Assembly (NCBI GenBank): GCA_021399345.1
Contig: JAAFKI010000175.1
Span: forward strand, 60,453-99,232
Direction of reading: 5' to 3'
DNA length: 38,780 nucleotides
Origin: Candidatus Heimdallarchaeota archaeon
Lineage (GTDB): Archaea > Asgardarchaeota > Heimdallarchaeia > Heimdallarchaeales > Heimdallarchaeaceae
The position numbers and the translations under genes are program-made. Numbering within the stretch: position 1 is the first letter of the stretch; the number at the start of each line of letters is the position of its first letter. This document shows, piece after piece, positions 1-8,568 of the stretch. Below the pieces are notes generated by a model that did not search any database, had not been told where the DNA came from, and was given only the letters and a program-made list of their open reading frames with translations.

Positions 1-1143
1 GGCGTTTTCTACATCACTTGGCTCTATTCGAAGGATTGCTTCTTCCTTGCTTATTGCACCTTCTTTTACCAAATCATAAGCAATTTGGCTTGCAGCAATA
101 CCTGTTCTTTTTCCACTTCTGGTTTGGAGCATGTAGAGTTTACCTTGTTGGATAGTGAATTCCATGTCTTGCATATCTCGGTATCTTTTCTCTAACAACT
201 CAGAGATTTCAAATAGCTGGTTGTAAAGATCTGGCATTGTAGCTTTTAGATCTTTAATTGGTACTGGAGTACGAATTCCTGCTACAACATCTTCTCCCTG
301 TGCATTTACTAAATATTCACCATAAAGTTTTTTCTCACCATCAGATGGATTACGTGTAAATGCAACTCCGGTTGCAGATGTTTCTCCGAGATTACCATAA
401 ATCATTGTCATAACATTAACTGCGGTTCCTAAATCATGTGGAATACCTTGATGATTCCTATAATCAATTGCTCTTCTAGTGTTCCAGCTTCTGAAAACAG
501 CTCGAATAGCATCATCTAGTTGTTTCCTTGGATCTTGAGGAAATTCCTCTCCCATATGCTCTTTGTAAATCACTTTGTACTTCTGTGTTAATTTCTTAAG
601 CTCATCAGCAGGTATTTCTGTATCGTTTTCTACACCTAATTCATGTTTGAGCTTTTCCAGCTCTTTCTCAAAATGTACTTTGCTAACACCTTTCACAACA
701 TCAGCATACATGTACATGAAACGTCTATAAGAATCATAAGCAAATCTTGGATCATTTGAGATTTTAGCTAATCCTTCAACAGAAACATCATTCAAACCTA
801 GGTTTAACACAGTATCCATCATACCAGGCATTGAGATTCTTGCCCCAGAGCGAACTGATACAAGTAAAGGATCTTCATTGTCACCTAATTTCTTACCCAT
901 ATGTGTCTCCAGAGCTTCCAAAGCTTCATCTACTTCTGCCTTTAACCCGACTGGATACTCCTCATTATTAGCAAGAAAATGAAGACAGGCTTGAGTAGAA
1001 ACAACAAATCCTGGTGGTACAGGTAAGCCTAATGAGGTCATTTCGGCTAGATTAGCACCTTTTCCACCAAGTAAGTTTTTCATATCTGCGCTTCCTTCGC
1101 AGACTTCTTTATCGAAAAATTTGTAAACATATTTTTCTGTCAT
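1..1143 (-). CDS. ppdK: Pyruvate, phosphate dikinase (N-terminal part, runs off window)
   Basis: The gene reads leftward off the window edge; 381 codons are present, less than half of the usual length of about 880. The family interconverts pyruvate, ATP and phosphate with PEP, AMP and pyrophosphate in the cytosol, linking glycolysis and gluconeogenesis. The visible part is the ATP-grasp nucleotide-binding region: GGKGANLAEM near residue 26, then SVRSGARISMPGMMDT, which distinguishes PPDK from PEP synthase, and later TGVAFTRNPSDGEK. The phospho-histidine and PEP domains lie outside. The start is the ATG at 1143, preceded by a GGTG ribosome binding site and by a TATA-like element at 1181-1190. 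It diverges from surE. The ADP-dependent sugar kinase at 27337-28752 could act in the same glycolytic route, which is inference. Confidence 0.95.
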   Translation of the reverse strand, partial: MTEKYVYKFFDKEVCEGSADMKNLLGGKGANLAEMTSLGLPVPPGFVVSTQACLHFLANNEEYPVGLKAEVDEALEALETHMGKKLGDNEDPLLVSVRSGARISMPGMMDTVLNLGLNDVSVEGLAKISNDPRFAYDSYRRFMYMYADVVKGVSKVHFEKELEKLKHELGVENDTEIPADELKKLTQKYKVIYKEHMGEEFPQDPRKQLDDAIRAVFRSWNTRRAIDYRNHQGIPHDLGTAVNVMTMIYGNLGETSATGVAFTRNPSDGEKKLYGEYLVNAQGEDVVAGIRTPVPIKDLKATMPDLYNQLFEISELLEKRYRDMQDMEFTIQQGKLYMLQTRSGKRTGIAASQIAYDLVKEGAISKEEAILRIEPSDVENA

Positions 1144-1180
1144 TGAACTGACACCTTCGTCTTAAACTTCTAGTATTCAT

Positions 1181-1190
1181 GTTTTTAAGC
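1181..1190 (-). promoter_or_regulatory. Probable TATA box of ppdK
   Basis: On the minus strand this reads GCTTAAAAAC, about 42 bases before the ppdK ATG. That leaves room for a short leader holding the GGTG ribosome binding site. The match to an archaeal TATA box is only fair. Confidence 0.4.
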
Positions 1191-1253
1191 TTATGATTTA
1201 TCAAATTTTCTTTTGTAAGACAAAACTTAACAAATATCTCGAAAAACAAACAT

Positions 1254-2066
1254 GTGAAAAACAAACTAATTCTACTTACAAATGATGATGGAATAAAGTC
1301 TTCAGGTCTTAATTCATTAAGAAATGAACTAAGTAAAATTGCAAATGTTGTATGTTTTGCACCAGCTGAAGCTAGTTCCGCTGTTTCAAAAGCACTAACT
1401 TTTCACAAACCTATAAGATTTTTTCCAGTAACTTTTGACGATGGAACAACAGGATACAGTACAACCGGTTCCCCTGCAGATAATGTATTAGTAGGGTTTC
1501 ATGTTTTAAAAAGAAAACCAGATATCGTTGTTAGTGGAATAAATTATGGGGACAACTCATCAATTCACTCTATACTCACCAGCGGTACTTGTGCTGCGGC
1601 TTTTGAGGCATACTTTAACAATGTCCCTGCGATAGCATTCTCAGCTGATCTTTCAGAAGATTCTCAGATGATAGACCAAAGAGGTGTTGATTTTGGCAAA
1701 ATAGCTAAAATTTCTGCAGAAATTGTCGATGCAGTTTTAGAATTGGACTGGCCCAAAGATTTAGCCTTTCTAAATGTTAATTATCCAAAGGTCATATCTG
1801 ACGAAACTAAGGTATATATTACATCTCCAACTCTTTACAAATACGACAATTTTATGGTTGAAAAGAAGGATCCACGTAAACTTACTTATTTATGGTTATG
1901 GGGAGAAAAGAAAAAATCTTTTCCGGAAAATACAGATACTTGGGCAGTTGTTAATCAAAATAGTATTAGTATATCTCCTATTGGTTTAAATTTGCATCAT
2001 ACAACTGATTCGGCATCAAAGTTGCTTAATATCTTACAACAGCAGATTAAGGATAATATGCTTTAA
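1254..2066 (+). CDS. surE: SurE-family 5'-nucleotidase
   Basis: A 270-residue protein of normal SurE length. SurE enzymes are metal-dependent phosphatases that dephosphorylate nucleoside monophosphates. Family motifs are clear: TNDDG at residues 9-13 with the metal-binding Asp pair, a segment matching the variable Ser and ALT positions (residues 42-49), GSPADN near 72, and VSGINYGDN near 93 with its metal-binding Asn. The start is GTG at 1254; the overlapping ATG at 1252 runs straight into a stop, so GTG is the only plausible start here. No strong ribosome binding site is visible. It is transcribed away from ppdK and lies 61 bases ahead of the helicase-like gene, which has its own TATA box. 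Assignment to the family is firm; the physiological substrate is not known. Confidence 0.92.
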   Translation: MKNKLILLTNDDGIKSSGLNSLRNELSKIANVVCFAPAEASSAVSKALTFHKPIRFFPVTFDDGTTGYSTTGSPADNVLVGFHVLKRKPDIVVSGINYGDNSSIHSILTSGTCAAAFEAYFNNVPAIAFSADLSEDSQMIDQRGVDFGKIAKISAEIVDAVLELDWPKDLAFLNVNYPKVISDETKVYITSPTLYKYDNFMVEKKDPRKLTYLWLWGEKKKSFPENTDTWAVVNQNSISISPIGLNLHHTTDSASKLLNILQQQIKDNML

Positions 2067-2100
2067 TACATTAGACGATAGGAACTTCTTTATTCTTCCC

Positions 2101-2108
2101 TTTAAATA
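2101..2108 (+). promoter_or_regulatory. TATA box for the helicase-like gene, leaderless type
   Basis: TTTAAATA is a consensus archaeal TATA box. Its centre is about 23 bases before the GTG start at 2128, and no ribosome binding site lies between them. Transcription would begin at or very near the start codon, so the mRNA is probably leaderless. Confidence 0.65.
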
Positions 2109-2127
2109 CTAATATCTGGATAAGAAA

Positions 2128-3528
2128 GTGATTAGTTTGGCCATAGAATCACGTGAATATCAAAATTTTATTGTTGATAGGATTTCATCATTGGTTGAAT
2201 CAAATCACAGTGTTATTCTAGAATTGGATTGTGGTATGGGCAAACGAGTCTTAATGTATCGTCTCCTTACAGAGATTTTCAAAGAAAAGAAAATAGTTGT
2301 TTTTCTACAAACCCATTCATCATTAGAGGAAACAGCCAAGTATATTGAAAATGAATATGGCGGATTAAAGGGTTTAGCTGTTATCAAAAGTGGTTCTAAT
2401 TCTCAATACAGAAAATATCTCATTGAAAACAACCGTGTGATTTTATCTTTACCTATTGTATTTTCTAATACAATCCAGAAATTTCCAGAGCTAAGTGAAG
2501 GAATTGAGATTATTATCATTAATGAAGTTGATCAAATCGTAAAAAGAATGTCTCATCGAAGAATTTTGTGTGTCCCTTGGGGGAGACTTATACCCAATTT
2601 AGATAATGCAAAAATAGTTGGGATGAGTGGTACTCTCAGAGACGATCATTTAGTCTTAGATGGCGATCAACTACAATTAAGAAATGAATTGAAAACGCTT
2701 ATTGAGTTCATTCCAGACAGTGAAGTAATTACTATTGAAGACTTCATTGATACTGACATCAAGGAGCACATACAAGATACAGAAGTCATTATTCAGCCTG
2801 TTGAAGATACAAAAACTGCTAGAATCATTAATTTACTAACTGAAAATATAGAAGAAATTAGGGAAAAAATAATTCAAGAGGTTAGTGAAACATCGCCAAA
2901 AGACAGTAATAAGTTACGCTCAAATTTCTACCATAGTCTTCCACTTCTTTCAGTTGAAACAGAACTTGTTGAAAAATTAAATAGGCTCCTTCTCCTCAGA
3001 AAATATGTTTATTCAATGCCCGCACATACTTATCGAAATTACTTAATAAGATATGGAATTGAAAAAAGTGAACTAGATGATTTACCTGAAATTAGTGGTA
3101 AAGAACTAGAAGTAATCAAGATAGCTAAAGAATATCAAAAAACCACAATTCTTTGTTCCTTTCTTTCTACAGTTGAATCTCTATCACAACGTCTAATAAA
3201 AGAGAATTTTGAAGTTTTCAATGTAACGGGTAAAATCAAGAATAAGATGGAGATTCTTGAAAATTTCAAGATGACAAATAAACAATCTGTTCTTATTATG
3301 TCACCTGTTGGAGAGAGAGATATAGACCTCCCTCATACTGAAATGATAATCGTTTTTGACCTAGTGAATTCTCCGAAAACGGTTTACCAAAAGATGAAAA
3401 GAGGTCGTGGTGGCAAAGTTACTCTCCTATTTTATGATGAAACCTCTGAGAAAACGAAAGTTAAAAATGTTGTAGATAAGATAGCTGTACGCTATCCTTG
3501 GTCTCTCATATTCTTCATTAAGAGCTAA
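2128..3528 (+). CDS. Diverged Hef/FANCM-like SF2 helicase-fold protein
   Basis: A 466-residue protein with a recognisable but eroded superfamily 2 helicase layout. SREYQ at residues 8-12 resembles the REYQ motif of Hef/FANCM helicases. The Walker A position reads DCGMGKRV (34-41), with Arg in place of the usual Thr/Ser after Lys39. The DEAH-box position reads NEVDQ (132-136). Motif III survives as MSGTL (166-170). Near the C-terminus the motif VI region reads QKMKRGRGGK instead of the usual QRxGRxGR. The Hef nuclease domain is absent. The middle (about 200-330) is rich in charged residues and may be an insert. It lies about 100 bases before rpoB on the same strand. It may be a weak or inactive ATPase, but could still bind nucleic acid; this is inferred from motif loss only. 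Confidence 0.65.
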   Translation: MISLAIESREYQNFIVDRISSLVESNHSVILELDCGMGKRVLMYRLLTEIFKEKKIVVFLQTHSSLEETAKYIENEYGGLKGLAVIKSGSNSQYRKYLIENNRVILSLPIVFSNTIQKFPELSEGIEIIIINEVDQIVKRMSHRRILCVPWGRLIPNLDNAKIVGMSGTLRDDHLVLDGDQLQLRNELKTLIEFIPDSEVITIEDFIDTDIKEHIQDTEVIIQPVEDTKTARIINLLTENIEEIREKIIQEVSETSPKDSNKLRSNFYHSLPLLSVETELVEKLNRLLLLRKYVYSMPAHTYRNYLIRYGIEKSELDDLPEISGKELEVIKIAKEYQKTTILCSFLSTVESLSQRLIKENFEVFNVTGKIKNKMEILENFKMTNKQSVLIMSPVGERDIDLPHTEMIIVFDLVNSPKTVYQKMKRGRGGKVTLLFYDETSEKTKVKNVVDKIAVRYPWSLIFFIKS

Positions 3529-3562
3529 TCTGAATGAACTAATATAGTCTTGATTCATAAGC

Positions 3563-3574
3563 TTTTTAATATAT
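3563..3574 (+). promoter_or_regulatory. Probable TATA box of rpoB
   Basis: TTTTTAATATAT lies about 62 bases before the rpoB ATG. Initiation about 26 bases downstream would give a leader near 37 bases that includes the AGGTG ribosome binding site just before the ATG at 3631. Confidence 0.55.
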
Positions 3575-3630
3575 CCTAAAACCACTTTACTGCGAGGACA
3601 TTAGTTTTTATTTGGTATATAGGTGTTCAT

Positions 3631-6600
3631 ATGGCCAAGAAAAAAGGTAAAGCAGACCCAAATAGTCGATGGGTTCTAGTAAATTCTATGTTTGACGAGT
3701 TAGGACTAGTTCGCCAACATTTAGATTCTTATAATGATTTCATTGAAAAAGGATTGCAATCTGTGATTAATGAAATTAAAGTTATTGAACCAGAAGATTC
3801 TGAATTTTATGTGAAACTTAAAAAAGTTGAGGTTGAGGAACCAACAATTAGAGAGGCGGACGGTTCCCAGAGTTCGATATATCCTATGGAAGCAAGAATT
3901 CGAAACCTTACTTATGCTTCAAGATTAAATCTTCACATGATCCCCATTAAAAAAGGTGGAGAAGATGGTGTGGAAACTCAATTAGAAGAGATAAGTGTCT
4001 TCATTGGTTATCTTCCTATAATGTTAAAATCCAAAAGCTGCCAATTATACAATAGAGCTCCAGAATCTCTTGTTAAACTCGGTGAGGATCCTAAAGATCC
4101 AGGTGGTTATTTCTTAGTGAATGGAAGTGAAAGAGTGATAGTCACACAAGAAGATTTAGCTCCAAATAGAATTTTGATTGAAAAATCGTCAAGTAAAGGA
4201 AATGTGACTAGTGAAGCTAAAGTTTTCAGTGTAATTCATGGTTTTAGAGCACCCGTTACAGTAGAACATACCAGTGACGTTCAATTAAGAGTTAGTTTTC
4301 CAAGTATGCCAAGAAAGATATCGCTTATCTTGCTGATGAGAGCACTTGGTATTGACAGAGATGATATGATTGCAATGGCAATAAGTCCTACACCTGAATT
4401 ACGTGCTCGCGTAATGTCGATTTTAATGCGTGAATCCTCAGAAATTGATACTACTGAAGAGTCACTAGATTATATTGGAAAAAGAGTAGCTGTCGGACAA
4501 ACTAAAGAATATCGTATCAACAGAGCCATGCAAGTTTTGGATAAATATTTATTACCTCATCTCGGAAGTGACACAGAATCACGATTAAAGAAAGCATTCT
4601 TCCTCGCTAGGATGGCTCAAAGACTTCTTGAATTAGAAGCTGGTATCAGACCCGAAGATGATAAAGATCACTATGCAAATAAACGATTAAAACTAGCAGG
4701 TGATCTTTTGTTAATGCTGTATCGAGTTGCCTTTCACGCTCTTTGTAGAGATATTAAGTATCAATTAGAACGAGTTACTGTCAGAGGTAGAAAACCAAAT
4801 CTTAAAACCGCTGTTCGTGCAGATTTAATTACAGAAAGATTGCGTCATGCATTAGCTACAGGAAATTGGACTGGAGGAAAATCAGGAGTAAGCCAACTTC
4901 TAGATAGAACAAACTATATGTCAGCCTTAAGTCATCTACGAAGGGTGGTAAGTCCTCTCAGTAGAAGTCAACCTCACTTCGAAGCAAGAGATCTTCATCC
5001 AACTCATTTTGGTAAAATATGTCCAAATGAAACACCAGAAGGACCAAATTGTGGTCTTGTAAAGAATCTCGCACTTCAAGCATATATTAGTGTAGGTTTG
5101 AATAGTAAGGATGTTGAGAAAAAACTTGTTGATGGTTTAGAATTAAATAAAATTAAACCTGCAGATTTAGTTGAATCTAGCTCTGACCTCGCTAAGAAAG
5201 TTGCTGATCCAAATTACTGTAAGGTTTTCTTAAATGGAAGTTTTCTAGGGGTAGTTCAAAACGGTGAAGAGTTCAACAATAAAGCAATAGAAAAACGAAG
5301 AACAGGTGACTTTCATCATGAAGTTAATGTTTCTTATTATCTGGATACCAATGAGATAATGGTTAACTGTGATGCAGGTAGAGTTCGTCGACCTCTGATT
5401 ATTGTCAAAGAGGGAGAACCACAGCTTACCAAAGAAAAGTTCAACTTGATTAAAAGTGGTAAATGGACATGGAGTGATTTGATAAGAAATCAAATTGTTG
5501 AGTATGTTGATGCAGAAGAAGAAGAAAATCTATATATTGCAATAGATGAAGATGCTTTGAATCCTGAAATTACTCATATGGAAATTACTCCAAGTACCAT
5601 CCTTGGGATATGTGCTTCGTTAATTCCATTCCCTGAGCATAATCGTTCTGATCGTAACGTCTATGAAGCAGGAATGGCAAAACAAGCACTTGGAATCTTT
5701 TCTGCTAATTTTAGATATCGTATGGATACCAGAGCACATGTTCTGCATTATCCACAAAAACCTTTAGTTAAAACTCATGGTATGGATTCTATTGGATTTG
5801 AAAGCCGTCCAGCAGGACAAAACTTTATTGTTGCTGTGTTATCTTATGAAGGATATAATATGGAAGATGCCCTCCTAATAAACAAGGCAGCTATTGAAAG
5901 AGGATTAGGGAGAAGCACTTTCTATAGAACCTACGATGCAGAAGAAAGAAAGTATCCAAATGGTCAAGAGGACACTTTTGAAATTCCTGATGATACAGTA
6001 AGAGGTTACAAAGATGAATCTCAATATGTTCATCTAGGAGAAGATGGAATCATAGAACCAGAAATTGCTGTTGATGGACACAGAGGAGAAGTTTTAATTG
6101 GTAGGACCAGTCCTCCAAGATTTTTGGAAGAGTATACTGAATTTGATGTCCCACCTCAAAATAGAAGAGAAACAAGTAAAGCCATGAGACATGGTGAGAA
6201 TGGTTTATCTGATACGGTTGTGCTAACTGATACAAATGAAGGAAATAGACTTGTAAAAGTTAAAGTTCGATCAGAGAGAATTCCAGAAATAGGCGATAAA
6301 TTTGCCTCAAGACATGGACAGAAGGGTGTTATTGGTTTAATTATTCCTCAAGAAGATATGCCTTTCACTGAATCAGGTGTTGTTCCCGATATAATCATTA
6401 ATCCTCATGCAGTTCCTTCAAGAATGACAATTGGAATGTTAATGGAATTACTAGCCGGAAAAGTAGCCGCTTATGCAGGAGAAGCAATATATGGTACTGC
6501 ATTTAATAAAACTAGCTTAACAGATTTGCACAATACTCTAAAGGTTCAAGGCATGCACCCACTTGGTAGGGAAGTGATGTATGATGGTAAAACAGGCAGA

Positions 6601-7029
6601 AGACTAGAAGGAACTATCTTTGTAGGATCTCAATTCTATCAAAAACTTCACCATCTAGTGCAAGATAAAATCCATGCTCGAGCTCGCGGTCCAATTCAAA
6701 TGCTTACAAGGCAACCAACTGAAGGAAGAGCCAGAGAAGGAGGGTTAAGGTTCGGTGAAATGGAAAGAGATTGTCTTATAGGACATGGAACATCTATTTT
6801 GCTTAAGGAAAGATTACTTGATGAGTCTGATAAAACAGATGCGTTAATCTGCTCCAAATGCGGATTCTTAGCTATGTATGACAGAAACAAAGACAGATAT
6901 CATTGTCCAATATGCAGAGAAGAAACTACTGTTTCGAAAGTAGTTATCAGTTATGCGTTTAAACTACTATTGCAAGAATTAATGAGTCTAGGAATTGCAC
7001 CTCACATCGAACTTGAAGATATTGCTTAA
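3631..7029 (+). CDS. rpoB: DNA-directed RNA polymerase subunit B (unsplit)
   Basis: A 1132-residue second-largest RNA polymerase subunit in one piece, not split into B' and B'' as in many methanogens and halophiles. It forms one side of the active-site cleft. Typical segments are readable throughout, including KICPNETPEGPNCGL (around residue 465), the GYNMEDALLINKAA region (around 740), GDKFASRHGQKG (around 890) and GGLRFGEMERDCLI near 1040. A C-terminal zinc site is formed by Cys1074, Cys1077, Cys1092 and Cys1095. The ATG at 3631 has AGGTG a few bases upstream. In most archaea rpoH precedes and rpoA1-rpoA2 follow. Here a helicase-like gene precedes, and a convergent SWIM gene follows after 35 bases, so rpoB is transcribed without the A genes. 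Confidence 0.98.
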   Translation: MAKKKGKADPNSRWVLVNSMFDELGLVRQHLDSYNDFIEKGLQSVINEIKVIEPEDSEFYVKLKKVEVEEPTIREADGSQSSIYPMEARIRNLTYASRLNLHMIPIKKGGEDGVETQLEEISVFIGYLPIMLKSKSCQLYNRAPESLVKLGEDPKDPGGYFLVNGSERVIVTQEDLAPNRILIEKSSSKGNVTSEAKVFSVIHGFRAPVTVEHTSDVQLRVSFPSMPRKISLILLMRALGIDRDDMIAMAISPTPELRARVMSILMRESSEIDTTEESLDYIGKRVAVGQTKEYRINRAMQVLDKYLLPHLGSDTESRLKKAFFLARMAQRLLELEAGIRPEDDKDHYANKRLKLAGDLLLMLYRVAFHALCRDIKYQLERVTVRGRKPNLKTAVRADLITERLRHALATGNWTGGKSGVSQLLDRTNYMSALSHLRRVVSPLSRSQPHFEARDLHPTHFGKICPNETPEGPNCGLVKNLALQAYISVGLNSKDVEKKLVDGLELNKIKPADLVESSSDLAKKVADPNYCKVFLNGSFLGVVQNGEEFNNKAIEKRRTGDFHHEVNVSYYLDTNEIMVNCDAGRVRRPLIIVKEGEPQLTKEKFNLIKSGKWTWSDLIRNQIVEYVDAEEEENLYIAIDEDALNPEITHMEITPSTILGICASLIPFPEHNRSDRNVYEAGMAKQALGIFSANFRYRMDTRAHVLHYPQKPLVKTHGMDSIGFESRPAGQNFIVAVLSYEGYNMEDALLINKAAIERGLGRSTFYRTYDAEERKYPNGQEDTFEIPDDTVRGYKDESQYVHLGEDGIIEPEIAVDGHRGEVLIGRTSPPRFLEEYTEFDVPPQNRRETSKAMRHGENGLSDTVVLTDTNEGNRLVKVKVRSERIPEIGDKFASRHGQKGVIGLIIPQEDMPFTESGVVPDIIINPHAVPSRMTIGMLMELLAGKVAAYAGEAIYGTAFNKTSLTDLHNTLKVQGMHPLGREVMYDGKTGRRLEGTIFVGSQFYQKLHHLVQDKIHARARGPIQMLTRQPTEGRAREGGLRFGEMERDCLIGHGTSILLKERLLDESDKTDALICSKCGFLAMYDRNKDRYHCPICREETTVSKVVISYAFKLLLQELMSLGIAPHIELEDIA

Positions 7030-7064
7030 CAATTTCTTTCACTCTATTCTTTTTATTTTTGAAG

Positions 7065-7472
7065 TTACTCAGAGATTTTGTTTTTTATTATCTGATTATA
7101 ATCCTCATTAGAGATTTTTTTAAGATTATAATGCTGTAACTCTTCTCCAATTACTTTAGCTAATAAGTGATAACATGGCGTTTTTTCTCCTCTACTCAAA
7201 ACTCGGATTTGAAAATCCTTGCATTCACAATAGTTGTTATCAATCAAGATATAGTTTCCACCTTTTCCTTCAATTTCCCATATGGCAATTCTTTCATTAA
7301 GAATTAATTTGTGGAGTCTATTTTCTCGTAGAGCTTTCACTGCTTTTTCACCCCGAGATTCAAAAAGCGAGATAATTTCATTTTCTGTAATTTCAGATAA
7401 TGTTCCCTCTTCTTTTATTAACTTAATCAGTTTAACTAATTTTTCATTATCTGATAATGATGGATTTATCAT
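7065..7472 (-). CDS. Small SWIM zinc-finger protein
   Basis: A 135-residue protein whose C-terminal half holds a SWIM-type zinc site: Cys-Glu-Cys followed after 15 residues by Cys-Tyr-His. SWIM domains bind zinc and often mediate DNA or protein contacts. Small archaeal SWIM proteins and eukaryotic Shu2/SWS1 proteins are linked to recombination. The N-terminal half (residues 1-60) looks helical and carries no motif I recognise. GTGAT just before the ATG at 7472 is a good ribosome binding site. It follows nusA on the minus strand, with a hairpin between them, and converges on rpoB. Partner and role are unknown. Confidence 0.7.
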   Translation of the reverse strand: MINPSLSDNEKLVKLIKLIKEEGTLSEITENEIISLFESRGEKAVKALRENRLHKLILNERIAIWEIEGKGGNYILIDNNYCECKDFQIRVLSRGEKTPCYHLLAKVIGEELQHYNLKKISNEDYNQIIKNKISE

Positions 7473-7526
7473 GTAATCACAATCTTCAATATCTTGTCTA
7501 TTGAATATGCTACTTTAATTTTTTCT

Positions 7527-7553
7527 AAAAATCTTAGAAGAAAATAGATTTTT
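7527..7553 (-). terminator. Hairpin between nusA and the SWIM gene
   Basis: AAAAATCT at 7527-7534 and AGATTTTT at 7546-7553 form a perfect 8-bp inverted repeat around an 11-base loop, 17 bases past the nusA stop. It may end or attenuate nusA transcription, or mark the 5' region of the SWIM mRNA. The stem is AT-rich, so it is weak as a terminator. Confidence 0.4.
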
Positions 7554-7569
7554 GAAGAAATTTAACCAT

Positions 7570-8004
7570 TTATTGCTTGATCATAACATCAACGATGTCA
7601 AATTGTCGGAGAACCAGATTTTTTACTTTGTTTATGTTTTTTCCACTTCTTCCAATTGCTCTTCCTTTATCCTTGTTATCAACTTCAACTGTAGCAGCTT
7701 TTCCATTTCTTCTATCCAAAAATGTTACTTCTCTTATGATGATTGGTAAGAAACAATTTCTAATGAATTTAGCAGGATCTGATGAATGCTCAATGATTTC
7801 TACATCCTTTGCAATCATTTCCTTTAACTTGTTTATGTTCATTCCACGCTTCCCAATTGCTAGTCCAGCTTGTCCCCCAGAAACAACAAAGACGACTTTG
7901 TTATCTTCTTCATCAACAATACAATCTTTTATGGTTACGTTAACGATTCCTTGAAGTATAGTAATATATTGCATTTCTGTTTGTGATAGTTTAACTGCAG
8001 GCAT
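7570..8004 (-). CDS. nusA: Archaeal NusA-type transcription factor, two KH domains
   Basis: A 144-residue protein, the usual length for archaeal NusA, which has only the two KH RNA-binding domains of bacterial NusA and lacks its N-terminal polymerase-binding and S1 domains. KH signature loops are visible as GKRGMNI near residue 51 and GRSGKNI near residue 119. Archaeal NusA is thought to bind RNA in transcription termination or antitermination. The ATG at 8004 is preceded by GGATGA. It follows rpl30e on the same strand, keeping a very old neighbour pair, but the pair has left its usual place after rpoA2. A perfect inverted repeat containing the probable TATA box lies about 110 bases upstream. 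Confidence 0.93.
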   Translation of the reverse strand: MPAVKLSQTEMQYITILQGIVNVTIKDCIVDEEDNKVVFVVSGGQAGLAIGKRGMNINKLKEMIAKDVEIIEHSSDPAKFIRNCFLPIIIREVTFLDRRNGKAATVEVDNKDKGRAIGRSGKNINKVKNLVLRQFDIVDVMIKQ

Positions 8005-8112
8005 TTTATTTCATCCATATCTTAAAGTCATATTTTTGTATTTATTGACATAAATCTATCTTGATAAGAGTTGTTCCTTTTTCTTCGCGATTCAAGTAAT
8101 CTTTATAGTTTG

Positions 8113-8138
8113 AATGTTTAAAAGTCTATTTAAACATT
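8113..8138 (-). promoter_or_regulatory. Inverted repeat overlapping the probable nusA promoter
   Basis: AATGTTTAAA (8113-8122), a 6-base spacer and TTTAAACATT (8129-8138) make a perfect 10-bp inverted repeat. Read on the minus strand, the first arm runs into a consensus TATA box, GTTTAAATA. The symmetry could be a dimeric repressor site covering TATA, or two opposed TATA boxes. With this box the nusA leader would be about 90 bases long. Confidence 0.5.
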
Positions 8139-8171
8139 AGTTGGATACAGTTTTACAATACTCACTTGTAT

Positions 8172-8474
8172 TTATTTCTTTTTAATCGCCTTGAGTATAT
8201 CACTGTCTCCCATTTCATATATAGTTAAAGCTGCAACAAAGTGTGGTCTTCCACAAATTGCACCTAAATCTAATGAAGAACCTGTGAATTCTAAAATAGG
8301 TATTTCAGAAAGATTTGCATACCTATATACATCCTCTTTAACTTTTTGAGGAGCGTTGTTTGATAATATTACCAATTTAGCTTGTTTGTTTAATAGTGCG
8401 TTATTTGCAGTGTCTGCACCATAAGAAACTTTTCCAGTATCTACTGCGATTCTAATGCTTCTGTTGAGGTCCAT
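8172..8474 (-). CDS. rpl30e: Ribosomal protein L30e
   Basis: A 100-residue protein of normal L30e length and of the L7Ae/L30e fold. L30e is a large-subunit protein shared by archaea and eukaryotes and is absent from bacteria; the fold recognises kink-turn RNA. Recognisable stretches are the GKVSYGADTANNALL region at residues 14-28, VILSNNAPQKVKED (about 34-47) and the conserved GAICGRPHFVAAL near residue 71. The ATG at 8474 has AGGTGATG directly upstream. It precedes nusA, as in many archaea, although here the two lie on the strand opposite rpoB and far from rpoA2. Confidence 0.95.
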   Translation of the reverse strand: MDLNRSIRIAVDTGKVSYGADTANNALLNKQAKLVILSNNAPQKVKEDVYRYANLSEIPILEFTGSSLDLGAICGRPHFVAALTIYEMGDSDILKAIKKK

Positions 8475-8568
8475 AAATTCATCACCTTTCTTTTGCTTGA
8501 AGCTGTCTTTCTACTTAAATTATTAAATATTTGCACTTTTGAGTTTTATTTATTATATGTTTTTTAGA

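Noticed and set aside
7577..7954. A 125-residue frame antisense to nusA
   Set aside because: It is rich in Ser/Phe/Thr, as expected from the complement of a KH-domain gene, and has no ribosome binding site or homologous pattern.
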